Assembly: GCA_003523945.1 (NCBI GenBank) | Contig: DOFS01000016.1 | Coordinates: forward strand, 1-18,248 | Length of the DNA stretch: 18,248 nucleotides | Direction of reading: 5' to 3' | Source of the DNA: Nitrospiraceae bacterium | GTDB lineage: Bacteria; Nitrospirota; Nitrospiria; Nitrospirales; UBA8639 | Part shown: positions 7,633 through 14,941 of the stretch, in pieces | Layout of the letters: each line of letters starts with the position of its first letter | Numbering within the stretch: position 1 is the stretch's first letter | The notes under the pieces: model-generated | Databases searched by the model: none | Told to the model about the DNA's origin: nothing | The model's input: the letters and a program-made list of their open reading frames with translations, nothing else | Made by a program: the position numbers and the translations under genes

Positions 7633-8244
7633 TCAGATTCCTGATTGGCGTTTAGCCACAACATCCCAATTGACATTCGAAAGGAAGCTTTCAATATATG
7701 CCCCCCGTTCGGACGGTTGAAAGTCGAGTAGATAGGCATGCTCCCACACATCCATCACCAACAGGGGTCGAAAGCCTGCGACATTACCAAATTCATGGAG
7801 ACTTACCCAATGGTTGGATAATCGCCCGTTATGGGGGTTTTGATAGCAAATGGCCCAACCGACTCCTCGCATTTTCCCTATGCTAGAAAAGTCCGTCTTC
7901 CAATTCTCAAAACTTCCAAAACTCTCTGTTATGCCTTTTCCTAAAGAATCCTGACCTTTCAAACCTATTGAGGCTTGAGAGGTCATATTTTCAAAATATA
8001 ACTCATGCAGAACCATCCCGTTATATTCAAATCCCAGCCGCCTGGTGAGTTCCGAATAAGCCGGCATTTCCTCCTGATCCACCTTTCCGTCTTTTAAAAT
8101 ATTGGCAATGAGTTTGTTGAGCGTATTCGTAGCCTTAACATATCCTTCATACAGCTTGAAATGCATCTCCAGCGTCTTATCTGAAATTCCTTTTAATCCT
8201 GAAAGGTTAAATTCTTTGGCTGTATATTGTTGAGTGCGCGTCAT
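7633..8244 (-). CDS. sod: Superoxide dismutase, Fe/Mn family
   Basis: This 203-residue enzyme converts superoxide to hydrogen peroxide and oxygen. The four metal ligands are visible: H28 (LEMHFKLYEGYV), H80 (MVLHELYFEN), and D165 and H169 in the signature DVWEHAYLLDF. The segment between (GVGWAICYQNPHNGRLSNHW) departs from the common GSGWAWLV box, so I do not choose Fe or Mn. There is no signal peptide, so it should be cytoplasmic. The ATG at 8244 follows GGAGG by ten bases. It is the first gene of a pair with the hemerythrin protein. In an aerobic nitrite oxidiser the enzyme would protect against superoxide made by respiration. Confidence 0.93.
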   Translation of the reverse strand: MTRTQQYTAKEFNLSGLKGISDKTLEMHFKLYEGYVKATNTLNKLIANILKDGKVDQEEMPAYSELTRRLGFEYNGMVLHELYFENMTSQASIGLKGQDSLGKGITESFGSFENWKTDFSSIGKMRGVGWAICYQNPHNGRLSNHWVSLHEFGNVAGFRPLLVMDVWEHAYLLDFQPSERGAYIESFLSNVNWDVVAKRQSGI

Positions 8245-8976
8245 AAAAACCCTACCTCCATTGCATAATCAGAAATTTTCCTCATAGAAACCCTGATTAA
8301 ATAAAATAATAATCTCCCTGACTAATAAGAGAATACGTTAGCGTCATAATCCCCCACGGGCACACACCGACTGTGGCTTCAGGAGTCGGTCCCGGTTTTT
8401 CACCATTTTTATTTGGAGAAATACTTGGAAACCTTATGTTTCGGTTTATGCGGGCATATCGCCATGATGTTCACTCACAGCTAGGAAAGATCCTCATCCG
8501 AACCCAAATGCCATTTGCTCCGGATGCCCCTGATTTCTCTTTGGTGAAGCTCATGGGTACGCCTCATGCGAAATGACCCTTGGAAACAAGCAAAGCAATG
8601 AACATGCCAGATGAAATTTACACTTCCGTTTGAATCGATTTTTTTCTACATGCAGCGTTTCATGATCGAGGGTCAGGAAACAAACTATGAAGACTGCTTA
8701 GATCCTCCGTCCCCGGTGTGAGGACCCCACTCCTATAATGCTGAGCAGAGTTCGAAGCCTCAATCATTTTGCAATGGACGATGGGGAGGGAAACTTCCGT
8801 TTATGACGTTGGGCTGGCGAGTTTAGATAGGGATGCCATGTCATGAACTTTAGGAAAGTCTTTGCCCTCAGGAGGGACGTTTTTTGGATACGGAGTTCTT
8901 ATTTTAGAGGAAAAACTTCTTCATTGGTTCACTTTTCCAAATCTCTGGCGTTGAACCGATTGAGCCAGCAGGGGGT
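8245..8976. other. Intergenic region upstream of sod (about 730 bp)
   Basis: The promoter of the sod-hemerythrin pair should lie just right of 8244, where an AT-rich block with GATTA...TAATC arms (8295-8299 and 8310-8314) is seen. A hairpin ACCGACT/AGTCGGT (8366-8372 with 8384-8390) is followed on the plus strand by CCCGG and TTTTT. Near the rnk stop, ATTGGTTCA (8923-8931) pairs with TGAACCGAT (8952-8960) with one wobble pair and a 20-nt loop. A GTG-started frame at 8373-8576 (67 codons) begins inside the first hairpin and is not called. Confidence 0.45.
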
Positions 8977-9399
8977 TTATAGGTGATAATCTCCGGCGGC
9001 TTCAGGTTGATAGAGCACCTCTTCAATTTTCAACTTTCGTTTTCCTGCAGGCACCTGCCACTCAATAATGTCCCCAACTCGACAACCCAGAATGGCCGTT
9101 CCCACCGGTGCGAGGACCGAAATCCTGCCTGTCGCAGCATCTGCATCACGCGGAAACACTAAGGTATATACCAGCTTCTCTGCCTTGCCCATGTCTGATA
9201 ATCGGACACGTGAGTTCATTGTGACGGCATCATGCGGAATATCCTTTGGGAGGACAATGTTCGCCCGGTCTAATTCTTCCTTCAGGCCATCCAGATGGTC
9301 GCTTTCGCTTTTGCTGCCTCTGAACGTGAGGCCAACGTCCAATAGTTCAGTGAGTCTGTTCAGATCGTATTCTGTAATGTAAATGTCTCGATGCTCCAT
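8977..9399 (-). CDS. rnk: Rnk-type nucleoside diphosphate kinase regulator (GreA/GreB C-terminal fold)
   Basis: A 140-residue protein closely matching Rnk along its whole length. The N-terminal helical part contains LKEELDRANIVLPKDIPHDAVTMNS (about residues 39-63), and the C-terminal GreA/GreB-like FKBP domain contains VLAPVGTAILGCRVGDIIEW and ends with the typical YQPEAAGDYHL. Rnk proteins bind RNA polymerase near the secondary channel and were named for effects on nucleoside diphosphate kinase levels. The start ATG at 9399 has GGAGGAG about eight bases upstream. It is monocistronic here and divergent from the response regulator, with a 406-bp gap that must hold both promoters. Identification is secure; its targets in this organism are unknown. 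Confidence 0.92.
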   Translation of the reverse strand: MEHRDIYITEYDLNRLTELLDVGLTFRGSKSESDHLDGLKEELDRANIVLPKDIPHDAVTMNSRVRLSDMGKAEKLVYTLVFPRDADAATGRISVLAPVGTAILGCRVGDIIEWQVPAGKRKLKIEEVLYQPEAAGDYHL

Positions 9400-9805
9400 G
9401 GTGCGACTCCTCCTTATTCGCGAAGAGTATCACAAGATTAGAAGATAGGCCTAGGGCTTATAGGGTTTGAGCTAAGAAACGGACTTGCTTAGCAATATGA
9501 AGTATTTCCTTTCCTTACAACCGGCCTTCTGAAGACGGGTGCTTCTGTTTGATTCATGAAAACGCGTGCAAGGAATGAGAAATACCGTATGTATTCATCG
9601 CATCTAACAAAGCTTGTGGTTCGAGCCAATAACGGTTGTCGGGCCTTCTATCAGAGCTGTATCTTGATAGGATCAAGGTTCCAACCCTGTTTAGGGGTAA
9701 GTGGCACTGTCCCGGCAAGGGCATTCCCCCTCCATCCAGGAACTCGGATGAAGAAAATATAATAATCTCTCTCGTAAAATAAGAAAGCACGACCGGAGTC
9801 GTACT
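9400..9805. other. Divergent promoter region between rnk and the response regulator
   Basis: No gene is supported. A TATAAT at 9758-9763, 42 nt before the regulator's ATG, is the best -10 candidate on the plus strand; no good -35 precedes it. An inverted repeat CTATCA (9648-9653) / TGATAG (9665-9670) lies further upstream. The 11-bp-phased TTCAT array seen at the two downstream promoters is absent, so autoregulation through that site is not supported. Confidence 0.45.
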
Positions 9806-10489
9806 ATGCGAATACTTCTCGTCGAAGATGATACCGACCTGGCGCAATTCATTCGGAAAGGTCTTCAGGAGGAGGGGCACGCAATCGACCAGGCGGCAAA
9901 TGGTGAGGACGGGTTTCTTCTCGCCAGCACCTACTCTTACGATCTTCTCATCCTAGATGTCATGCTCCCGCAATTGGATGGCATGGAATTGTGTCGCCGG
10001 CTTCGGACCAAGGGATACGCCACTCCCATTCTTTTTCTTACTGCTCGCGCTTCCATAGAGGATAAGGTTACAGGGTTCGACAACGGAGCCGATGATTATC
10101 TGACGAAACCGTTTGCATTTGCGGAATTGCTTGCGCGGATACGTGCCTTAATCCGACGGGTGGGACCCCACACACTCAGACGATTAAAAGCTGCCGATCT
10201 GGAGATTGACCCTTCGTCCAGAAAGGTCTGGCGAGCAGGGAACGAGATTGCATTAACGAATAAGGAATATGCGCTCCTGGAATATTTGTTACGGAATAAA
10301 AACCGGATACTGACGCGGACAGCCATAATCGAGCATGTCTGGGACATTAACTACAATCCCATGACGAATATTGTCGACGCACACGTTCGAGCATTACGAT
10401 CAAAAATGGATCGGGATTTTCCCCCTCCTCTCATTAAATCAGTTCGCGGGGCAGGATATATGCTGGAGGCACCGGAGGAAGCCGTATGA
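9806..10489 (+). CDS. OmpR/PhoB-family response regulator
   Basis: A 227-residue cytoplasmic transcription factor. The receiver domain (residues 1-115) has acidic residues E7/D8/D9, phosphoacceptor D51 (LLILDVMLP), T79 and K101 (YLTKPF). The C-terminal winged-helix domain (about 125-222) shows the usual LTNKEYALLEYLL and RTAIIEHVWD segments and RALRSKMD in the recognition region. It resembles CusR/QseB-type regulators. ATG 9806 follows GGAG by seven bases. Its stop overlaps the kinase start by 4 bp (ATGA), so the two are translationally coupled. The phased direct repeats at 12086-12133 and 13234-13281 fit the binding mode of this family and are its likely targets. The input signal cannot be told from sequence. 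Confidence 0.94.
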   Translation: MRILLVEDDTDLAQFIRKGLQEEGHAIDQAANGEDGFLLASTYSYDLLILDVMLPQLDGMELCRRLRTKGYATPILFLTARASIEDKVTGFDNGADDYLTKPFAFAELLARIRALIRRVGPHTLRRLKAADLEIDPSSRKVWRAGNEIALTNKEYALLEYLLRNKNRILTRTAIIEHVWDINYNPMTNIVDAHVRALRSKMDRDFPPPLIKSVRGAGYMLEAPEEAV

Positions 10490-11937
10490 GGTCATTTCGA
10501 AAGCAAATCCGACATTCGGCTCTCGCGCTCGTCATTGGCTTGCTCGCAGCGTTTACCGTACTTGTCTACTGGAGTTTCGAGGCGGCACTCAATCGGTATG
10601 TGGATAGCCGCTTGATGACTCTCGCAAGCACTCTCGTGAAATTCATCAATAATCAGCCTAATCTACTTCAGACACCAAAACAGGAAATGGTCAATATAGA
10701 TTTCGGTGGGACCACTGAGGAGGAGCAACGTTCGCTACGAGAGGCATCGCATTCCATCCTGGTGCTGTCGCCTACCGGGAAAACCATTTGGAAGGGCCCA
10801 ACCGCGATCGATCGATCTCCGCTCCCTGACAGCCTGCTCTCGCAAGTTCAGGAAGGTCAGATTGTTTACGATACCGTTCACCCACCCAACGCGGCTCCAG
10901 TTCGACGGGTTTCCATTCCCGTGCCAAAGCACAAGGAGCCGCAATATATCATCCAGGCCGAAACCTCCCTTCGCTTTTCACAAGAAGCCCTGAGAAGTCT
11001 TTTCATCTTGCTTGCAGGTTTTTCAAGTATCACGGTTGCCATGGCGTGGCTAGGGAGTCATTGGGTAGCCGGAAAAGCCCTATCCTCTCTCAAGACCCTC
11101 AGTGCGACTGCGGAGAACGTCACTGGCCCACCGTTCCGAACGCAATTGTTCCTCGATCCTCCTTACCAGGAATTCAGCCAGTTGACCAACGCATTCAATG
11201 CCATGCTAGACCGCCTTCAAAAAAACTTCGAAGGACAACGACATTTTGTCGATCACGCCGCTCATGAAATGCAGACTCCCTTAACCGTTCTGCAGGCCAA
11301 TATTGAAGTGACCCTTCAAAAGGCCCGAACGCTTGTTGAATATCGAGAAGCGTTGCTCACCAATTTGGAGCAAGTTGAGCGGTTAGGAACACTGACCCGC
11401 TCGCTGCTGATCCTGGCAAGTTTTTCAGACGACCGTTATGCCGTTCAACTGGTGCCACTTGACCTGGAGCCCCTCGTTCAGGATCTCGTCGGTGAACTTA
11501 TGTTACTTGCCGAAGATCAACAGATTCTACTGACACTTGACTCTCAACCAGTACCACTCGTGCTGGGGGATAGGGAACGGTTAAAACAGTTACTCATCAA
11601 TTTACTCGATAATGCCATTCGTTATACCTCTCCTGGAGGAACCGTCGTTGTTCGCATGGGATTGATGGAAGATTATGTGTCCATTGCTGTTGAGGACAGC
11701 GGCGTAGGAATTGGGCCAGAACATCTTCCCCGCCTTTTCGATCGGTTTTACAGGGCTGACGCATCAAGGGTAAAGAACTCGGGCGGAACCGGTCTGGGAT
11801 TGCCTATCGTCAAAGAGATTGCCGAGGCACACCGCGGTACCGTCACCGTCCAAAGCGAAATCGGAAAAGGTTCCGTATTCACCTTGGTTCTTCCGACATG
11901 CAAAGATCTTCCTCAATCTTCTGCTGTCCCTACATAA
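10486..11937 (+). CDS. Sensor histidine kinase partner of the OmpR-family regulator
   Basis: A 483-residue inner-membrane kinase. TM1 spans about residues 12-30, followed by a sensor loop of about 135 residues, TM2 about 170-189 and a HAMP linker (190-248). The dimerisation box has phosphoacceptor H260 (HAAHEMQTPLTVLQ). The ATPase domain has its N box at N376 (LLINLLDNAIRYT), G1 at D404 (VEDSGVGIG) and G2 in GGTGLGLP (433-440). The layout is that of CusS/QseC-like kinases. The H box reads HEMQTPL rather than the common HELRTPL, with no expected loss of function. No metal-binding His/Met cluster is seen in the sensor loop, so metal sensing is not supported. It overlaps the regulator gene by 4 bp; a hairpin with T-run lies about 60 nt past its stop. 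Confidence 0.93.
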   Translation: MRSFRKQIRHSALALVIGLLAAFTVLVYWSFEAALNRYVDSRLMTLASTLVKFINNQPNLLQTPKQEMVNIDFGGTTEEEQRSLREASHSILVLSPTGKTIWKGPTAIDRSPLPDSLLSQVQEGQIVYDTVHPPNAAPVRRVSIPVPKHKEPQYIIQAETSLRFSQEALRSLFILLAGFSSITVAMAWLGSHWVAGKALSSLKTLSATAENVTGPPFRTQLFLDPPYQEFSQLTNAFNAMLDRLQKNFEGQRHFVDHAAHEMQTPLTVLQANIEVTLQKARTLVEYREALLTNLEQVERLGTLTRSLLILASFSDDRYAVQLVPLDLEPLVQDLVGELMLLAEDQQILLTLDSQPVPLVLGDRERLKQLLINLLDNAIRYTSPGGTVVVRMGLMEDYVSIAVEDSGVGIGPEHLPRLFDRFYRADASRVKNSGGTGLGLPIVKEIAEAHRGTVTVQSEIGKGSVFTLVLPTCKDLPQSSAVPT

Positions 11938-11940
11938 TTC

Positions 11941-11966
11941 CTCTACTTTTCTCTACTTTTCTCTCC
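11941..11966. repeat. Short tandem repeat
   Basis: The 10-bp unit CTCTACTTTT occurs twice, followed by the partial unit CTCTCC, directly after the kinase stop codon. It is probably slippage-derived. Confidence 0.6.
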
Positions 11967-11994
11967 TCCCTTCCAACAGCCAACACCTCTGCGT

Positions 11995-12012
11995 AAAACC
12001 CGACGGTTTTTT
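11995..12012 (+). terminator. Weak intrinsic terminator after the two-component operon
   Basis: AAAACC-CGAC-GGTTTT forms a 6-bp stem with a tetraloop and runs into a T-tract (six T in a row at the end of the stem). The stem is A/T-rich, so termination may be partial. It separates the kinase gene from the independent promoter at 12086. Confidence 0.5.
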
Positions 12013-12085
12013 CTTGGTTTTCGAATGCGCCCCTGTCCAACGGGTCCTATACCGTCGCGGATGGGTGGATGGATCACAATCTTAT

Positions 12086-12139
12086 ATGAACATTTCTTCA
12101 CGTTCTGTTCATCTCTTGTTCATGCAGTTACGGTACAGT
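12086..12139 (+). promoter_or_regulatory. Promoter P1 with four 11-bp-phased half-sites and -10 box
   Basis: An inverted half-site ATGAA starts at 12086. TTCAC starts at 12097, TTCAT at 12108 and TTCAT at 12119, each exactly 11 bp apart. Ten bases separate the last half-site from the -10 box TACAGT (12134-12139). No TTGACA-like -35 is present at 17-bp spacing, so an activator on the half-sites probably replaces it. The same array recurs at 13234. Predicted transcription start is near 12146. Confidence 0.75.
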
Positions 12140-12220
12140 CCACCTACCCTTCGGGAAACCATCCTAAAGGGAACAGGGAAGATCGGCGCGAAGAACAAAT
12201 TCAGACAGGAGGCAATAACG

Positions 12221-12415
12221 ATGGTCGAAATACCTTCACGTCGGCATGGCGGTCTAGCTCATCAAGTCAGTGGGAGAATCATACTCATGACGTGGGCCTG
12301 TGCACGGCATTCTATTGTCCAATACCGCCATTACTATAGCCTTTTCCCACCAGGAGATTGGTCGTGTAAATCAAAAATGAAGGATTTCAGTCAAGAGACA
12401 AACCGATGTCGATGA
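12221..12415 (+). CDS. Hypothetical 64-residue protein downstream of P1
   Basis: I do not recognise it. The ATG at 12221 has a perfect AGGAGG eight bases upstream and lies about 75 nt after the predicted start of the P1 transcript. The product is basic, Cys-containing (WACARH, WSCKSK, NRCR) and has no clear membrane segment. The frame is open far upstream into the kinase gene, but the RBS and promoter position make 12221 the sensible start. The composition is not strongly coding, so it could also be a leader ORF or untranslated. It precedes the 112-residue gene by 110 nt in the same presumed transcript. Confidence 0.4.
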   Translation: MVEIPSRRHGGLAHQVSGRIILMTWACARHSIVQYRHYYSLFPPGDWSCKSKMKDFSQETNRCR

Positions 12416-12525
12416 CCTGAGGACCACTTTCTCATAACGACTGAATTCTCCATCGTGAAAAATCGTGAGAATGGAAGGAGAAGGTTGTTGGGAGCGATCC
12501 TGCGAAATACAGAAGGAATACGATT

Positions 12526-12864
12526 ATGACAATGAAAAACAGAAATCACGTCAGAGCTCAGATCTTTGTACACGAAAGTCAGAATGGAGAGTACTGTGTA
12601 CCCTACAAAACTCTTATAGGTTACGGAATTGGCAACCGGGTGATTGTTGACGGCGCTGGGGAACACCTTTATGGCGGCCAGGTATTTGAAAGTGTAGAAA
12701 CGGCTGCGAATGAAGCCAAGGGAAAAGCTTTAAAGACCATAAAGAAAAAATTTCCTCATGTGGAGGAACATACAATTGTATGGGATGTGGTGCTTGAACG
12801 GGATTTAGCCCTCAGCCACGGGTCACGAAGAAGGATGGTTCTTGAGGAGTTCTCGACAACTTGA
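12526..12864 (+). CDS. Hypothetical small soluble protein
   Basis: A 112-residue protein of unknown family. It has a hydrophilic N-terminus (RAQIFVHESQNGEYCVPYKTL), a Gly-rich middle (GYGIGNRVIVDGAGEHLYGG), an amphipathic helix (ETAANEAKGKALKTIKKKFP) and a charged C-terminus. There is no signal peptide or membrane helix. The sequence has good coding character. AAGGAA lies about seven bases before ATG 12526; a second in-frame ATG follows at 12532. It is probably transcribed from P1 together with the 64-residue ORF, and the strong hairpin at 13121-13161 may end the transcript. By its promoter it belongs to the same response as the guanylyltransferase-like gene downstream. Confidence 0.7.
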   Translation: MTMKNRNHVRAQIFVHESQNGEYCVPYKTLIGYGIGNRVIVDGAGEHLYGGQVFESVETAANEAKGKALKTIKKKFPHVEEHTIVWDVVLERDLALSHGSRRRMVLEEFSTT

Positions 12865-12886
12865 TGGCTCAGTGGTGATCGCTGGA

Positions 12887-12898
12887 GTGCGATCGCAC
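12887..12898. repeat. 12-bp perfect palindrome
   Basis: GTGCGATCGCAC is perfectly self-complementary and lies 23 bp after the stop of the 112-residue gene. It could be a binding site or a small hairpin; nothing in the context decides. Confidence 0.5.
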
Positions 12899-13120
12899 TT
12901 GCACGATATAAGACGGGGCTTGGGAATCTGGCAAACGACTGAAGATCCACGGAACTTTCATAAGGAAGAAGTCTGAAATACGAAAAACGTTTAAGGATCC
13001 AGAAAGAACCCCATAGGATGATCACACTCACAATTCGCCTGCTGAAAAAATCAGAACGAGGCATGAAATTGTCACTTACTTAAGCCGTTTAGTTGAAACC
13101 GCCTCGATAGGACTGCCCGG

Positions 13121-13173
13121 CGAGTGAAGCTCCCCGCCAAAAAGGCGGGGGGTTTCACTCGAAAAACCTTTTT
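13121..13173 (+). terminator. Long GC-rich hairpin, probable terminator
   Basis: Arms 13121-13138 and 13144-13161 pair with a few central mismatches: outer CGAGTGAA/TTCACTCG, inner CCCCGCC/GGCGGGG, loop AAAAA. The stem is followed by AAAAACC and then TTTTT (13169-13173). It sits between the P1 transcript and promoter P2, where a terminator is expected, although the T-run is offset by eight bases. Confidence 0.6.
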
Positions 13174-13233
13174 CCCTCCTCATCGACGACTTTCTTCAGT
13201 ATCAACATTCCCATCAAAGACCTGATGCATTCA

Positions 13234-13287
13234 TGAAGAATTCTTCATGGTTCATTCATGATCCGTTCATGTTGTGTAGGTATAGTC
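13234..13287 (+). promoter_or_regulatory. Promoter P2 with the same four-half-site array
   Basis: ATGAA starts at 13234, then TTCAT at 13245, 13256 and 13267, each 11 bp apart. Ten bases separate the last from the -10 box TATAGT (13282-13287), followed by CC as in P1. I count 38 of 56 aligned positions identical to P1 over this block, centred on the half-sites and -10. A perfect 18-bp palindrome, CATGAAGAATTCTTCATG (13233-13250), is built from the first two half-sites. No -35 box is seen. Predicted transcription start is near 13294. Confidence 0.78.
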
Positions 13288-13342
13288 CCAACCAATGAGA
13301 ATGAAGCTGCATTGCAACAACTTCCATGAAAAGGAGGGGGTG

Positions 13343-14287
13343 ATGAAAAAACAAGGTCAATCATCTCAGCTTTGGTCTGTCATTTTGGCGGGAGGTGACG
13401 GCCTGCGAATGCAACCCATGATTCAGCAGTGGTTGGGTAAGCCCAAGCCAAAACAATACTGCACCTTTGTCGGGACCCGATCCATGTTTCAGCATACAGT
13501 CGATCGGGCGCTCAGACTCACGAAACCCGAGCGAACCGTTACCGTGATTGCGAGGAGCCATGAAGCAGAGGCCTGGTCGCAGTTAGGTGGAAGAGTCTGC
13601 GGAAAAGTCTTGGTGCAGCCCAAAAATTTTGGCACAGGACCAGGGATTTTTTTACCACTGACCTATATCCGTGCGAAAGAGAAAAACGGAACTGTGGTGA
13701 TTTACCCATCTGATCACTTTATCTATCCGGAAGATCGTTTTTTAGAGATAGTTGAGCTAGCTGAATGGGTAGTTGAGAGAATGCCACATCGCCCAGTTCT
13801 TTTGGCAGCTCCTGCAGACCGCCTGGAGGTCGAATATGGCTGGATCCTCCCCGCCGACGTTCACTCGGTTGTGGACGGGTATCGCCTGTGTACCATCGAG
13901 AGATTTCTGGAAAAGCCGAATGTGATTCAGGCACGCCAAGCGCTGGCGGCCAATGGGATGTGGAATATGCTGGTTTTGGTGACGAAGATCGAAGCAATCT
14001 GGAGTCTGGGATGGGAATATTTTCCAGAGATGATGATGCTATTCGAGCGCCTTGAAAAGGTCATCGGGACTTCGGAAGAATGCACGGTTTTGAATGCCAT
14101 ATATGAAGTCATGCCAAACAAGGATTTGTCATTTGATTTACTCCAACACGTCCCCCGAAGAATGATGGCATTGGAGGTAAATGGGGTTCTTTGGAGTGAT
14201 TGGGGTCAACCAGATCGGATTGAGAAGACCTTGGAAAAACTCAACAAAAAACCGGCCTTTTCAATGGACTACCTGGCTTCGGTTTAA
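13343..14287 (+). CDS. Mannose-1-phosphate guanylyltransferase-like nucleotidyltransferase
   Basis: A 314-residue enzyme of the sugar-phosphate nucleotidyltransferase family, expected to make GDP-mannose (or a related NDP-sugar) for surface polysaccharide. Visible motifs are the signature VILAGGDGLRMQP (13-25), KPKPKQYC (33-40), the metal/substrate segment IYPSDHFIYPE (120-130), ERFLEKP (186-192), MWNMLVLVTK (206-215) and SDWGQPDRI (285-293). It lacks the C-terminal isomerase domain of bifunctional AlgA/ManC. The start is ATG 13343 because AAGGAGGGGG lies directly upstream; an in-frame ATG at 13295 coincides with the predicted transcription start and has no RBS. It stands alone behind promoter P2, so envelope polysaccharide synthesis is probably under two-component control. 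Substrate is inferred from the family. Confidence 0.85.
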   Translation: MKKQGQSSQLWSVILAGGDGLRMQPMIQQWLGKPKPKQYCTFVGTRSMFQHTVDRALRLTKPERTVTVIARSHEAEAWSQLGGRVCGKVLVQPKNFGTGPGIFLPLTYIRAKEKNGTVVIYPSDHFIYPEDRFLEIVELAEWVVERMPHRPVLLAAPADRLEVEYGWILPADVHSVVDGYRLCTIERFLEKPNVIQARQALAANGMWNMLVLVTKIEAIWSLGWEYFPEMMMLFERLEKVIGTSEECTVLNAIYEVMPNKDLSFDLLQHVPRRMMALEVNGVLWSDWGQPDRIEKTLEKLNKKPAFSMDYLASV

Positions 14288-14541
14288 TCTGTACAGCAAA
14301 CGATAGAGGATCTCGATAGCCGGAATAATGTCCTACTAAGGACAGAAATACTTGTTCGGTATAGGTGAATCATGATTGTGAAATTTGAAGCAACCGTCTC
14401 ACAAAATTAAACAGGCAGGCAGAGGGTCTGGTATTTGCGTGAAATGGTTGGAGATCTACCTCTCATGTTTTTCATTTAAAGAATTCATTTGATTCACACA
14501 ACGTGCACTAGCACCCACCACCATACAAAGGAGGTCCCAAG

Positions 14542-14706
14542 ATGTTCATGGAAGCCACGATAACCATGTTGAGTGTGATGTTCCTGTTGTGGGCAGCCGC
14601 CGTTTGGGCGTCTTACCGAGAAGATCCTGGTGATCCTCGTGAACGTCGACCTATCTCTGTTGAGGATGGGTCGCTGGCAACAAATCGGTATAAAAAAGGT
14701 GCCTAA
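14542..14706 (+). CDS. Small single-pass membrane protein, 54 residues
   Basis: This short gene starts at ATG 14542 with a perfect AAAGGAGG seven bases upstream. The product begins MFMEATITMLSVMFLLWAAA, giving one transmembrane helix (about residues 5-24). A hydrophilic, acid- and Arg-rich tail follows (SYREDPGDPRERRPISVEDG) and ends KKGA. Size and layout resemble small accessory subunits of membrane complexes, but I recognise no family and no partner is adjacent. A perfect 13-bp stem-loop lies 43 nt after the stop. The RBS, the clean helix and the hydrophilic tail make a real gene likely; function is unknown. Confidence 0.65.
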   Translation: MFMEATITMLSVMFLLWAAAVWASYREDPGDPRERRPISVEDGSLATNRYKKGA

Positions 14707-14748
14707 ATAATAAGGTGGAAGTTTTGGCACCCAGATGCATCACCGCGA

Positions 14749-14781
14749 GTCTGTCATGCCCTACAAACGGGCATGACAGAC
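14749..14781 (+). other. Perfect 13-bp stem-loop downstream of the 54-residue gene
   Basis: GTCTGTCATGCCC (14749-14761) and GGGCATGACAGAC (14769-14781) pair without mismatch around TACAAAC. No T-run follows on either strand, so it is not a standard intrinsic terminator. It may protect the 3' end of the small mRNA or bind a protein. Confidence 0.6.
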
Positions 14782-14941
14782 AACTCAAGTGGACGGGAAC
14801 CCAGTTTCCACGGAAATGACAGAAGGAAATTTTAAGGAAAGGGAAAATACTATGGTCTTACAGCCAACGAGATGAGGAAGTATTCCGAACCGGGTGCATT
14901 CACGGGTTACGCCCTTTCCTGAAGAAAGGAGATAGAGGACA

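Noticed and set aside
8295..8314. Fur-box-like AT-rich inverted repeat upstream of sod
   Set aside because: Only GATTA/TAATC arms match and the interior is plain A/T. It is too weak to call an iron-regulator site.
8373..8576. 67-codon plus-strand open frame
   Set aside because: GTG start with no RBS, and the start lies in the loop of a hairpin (8366-8390). No recognisable sequence.
10486..10945. Copper-sensing (CusS) assignment for the histidine kinase
   Set aside because: General architecture matches, but the sensor loop has no Met/His metal cluster and no copper-efflux genes are present in the window.
12756..13064. 102-codon minus-strand open frame
   Set aside because: It overlaps the end of the better supported 112-residue gene on the other strand and has no RBS or recognisable product.
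13121..13161. Hairpin reminiscent of stem-loops at IS200/IS605-type element ends or omega-RNA
   Set aside because: No TnpA, TnpB or IscB remnant is found nearby; its position between two transcripts fits a terminator better.
14460..14513. Possible third copy of the phased TTCAT promoter before the 54-residue gene
   Set aside because: TTCAT/TTCAC elements are present but spaced 13 and 9 bp rather than 11, and no TAYAGT box lies ten bases after the last one.
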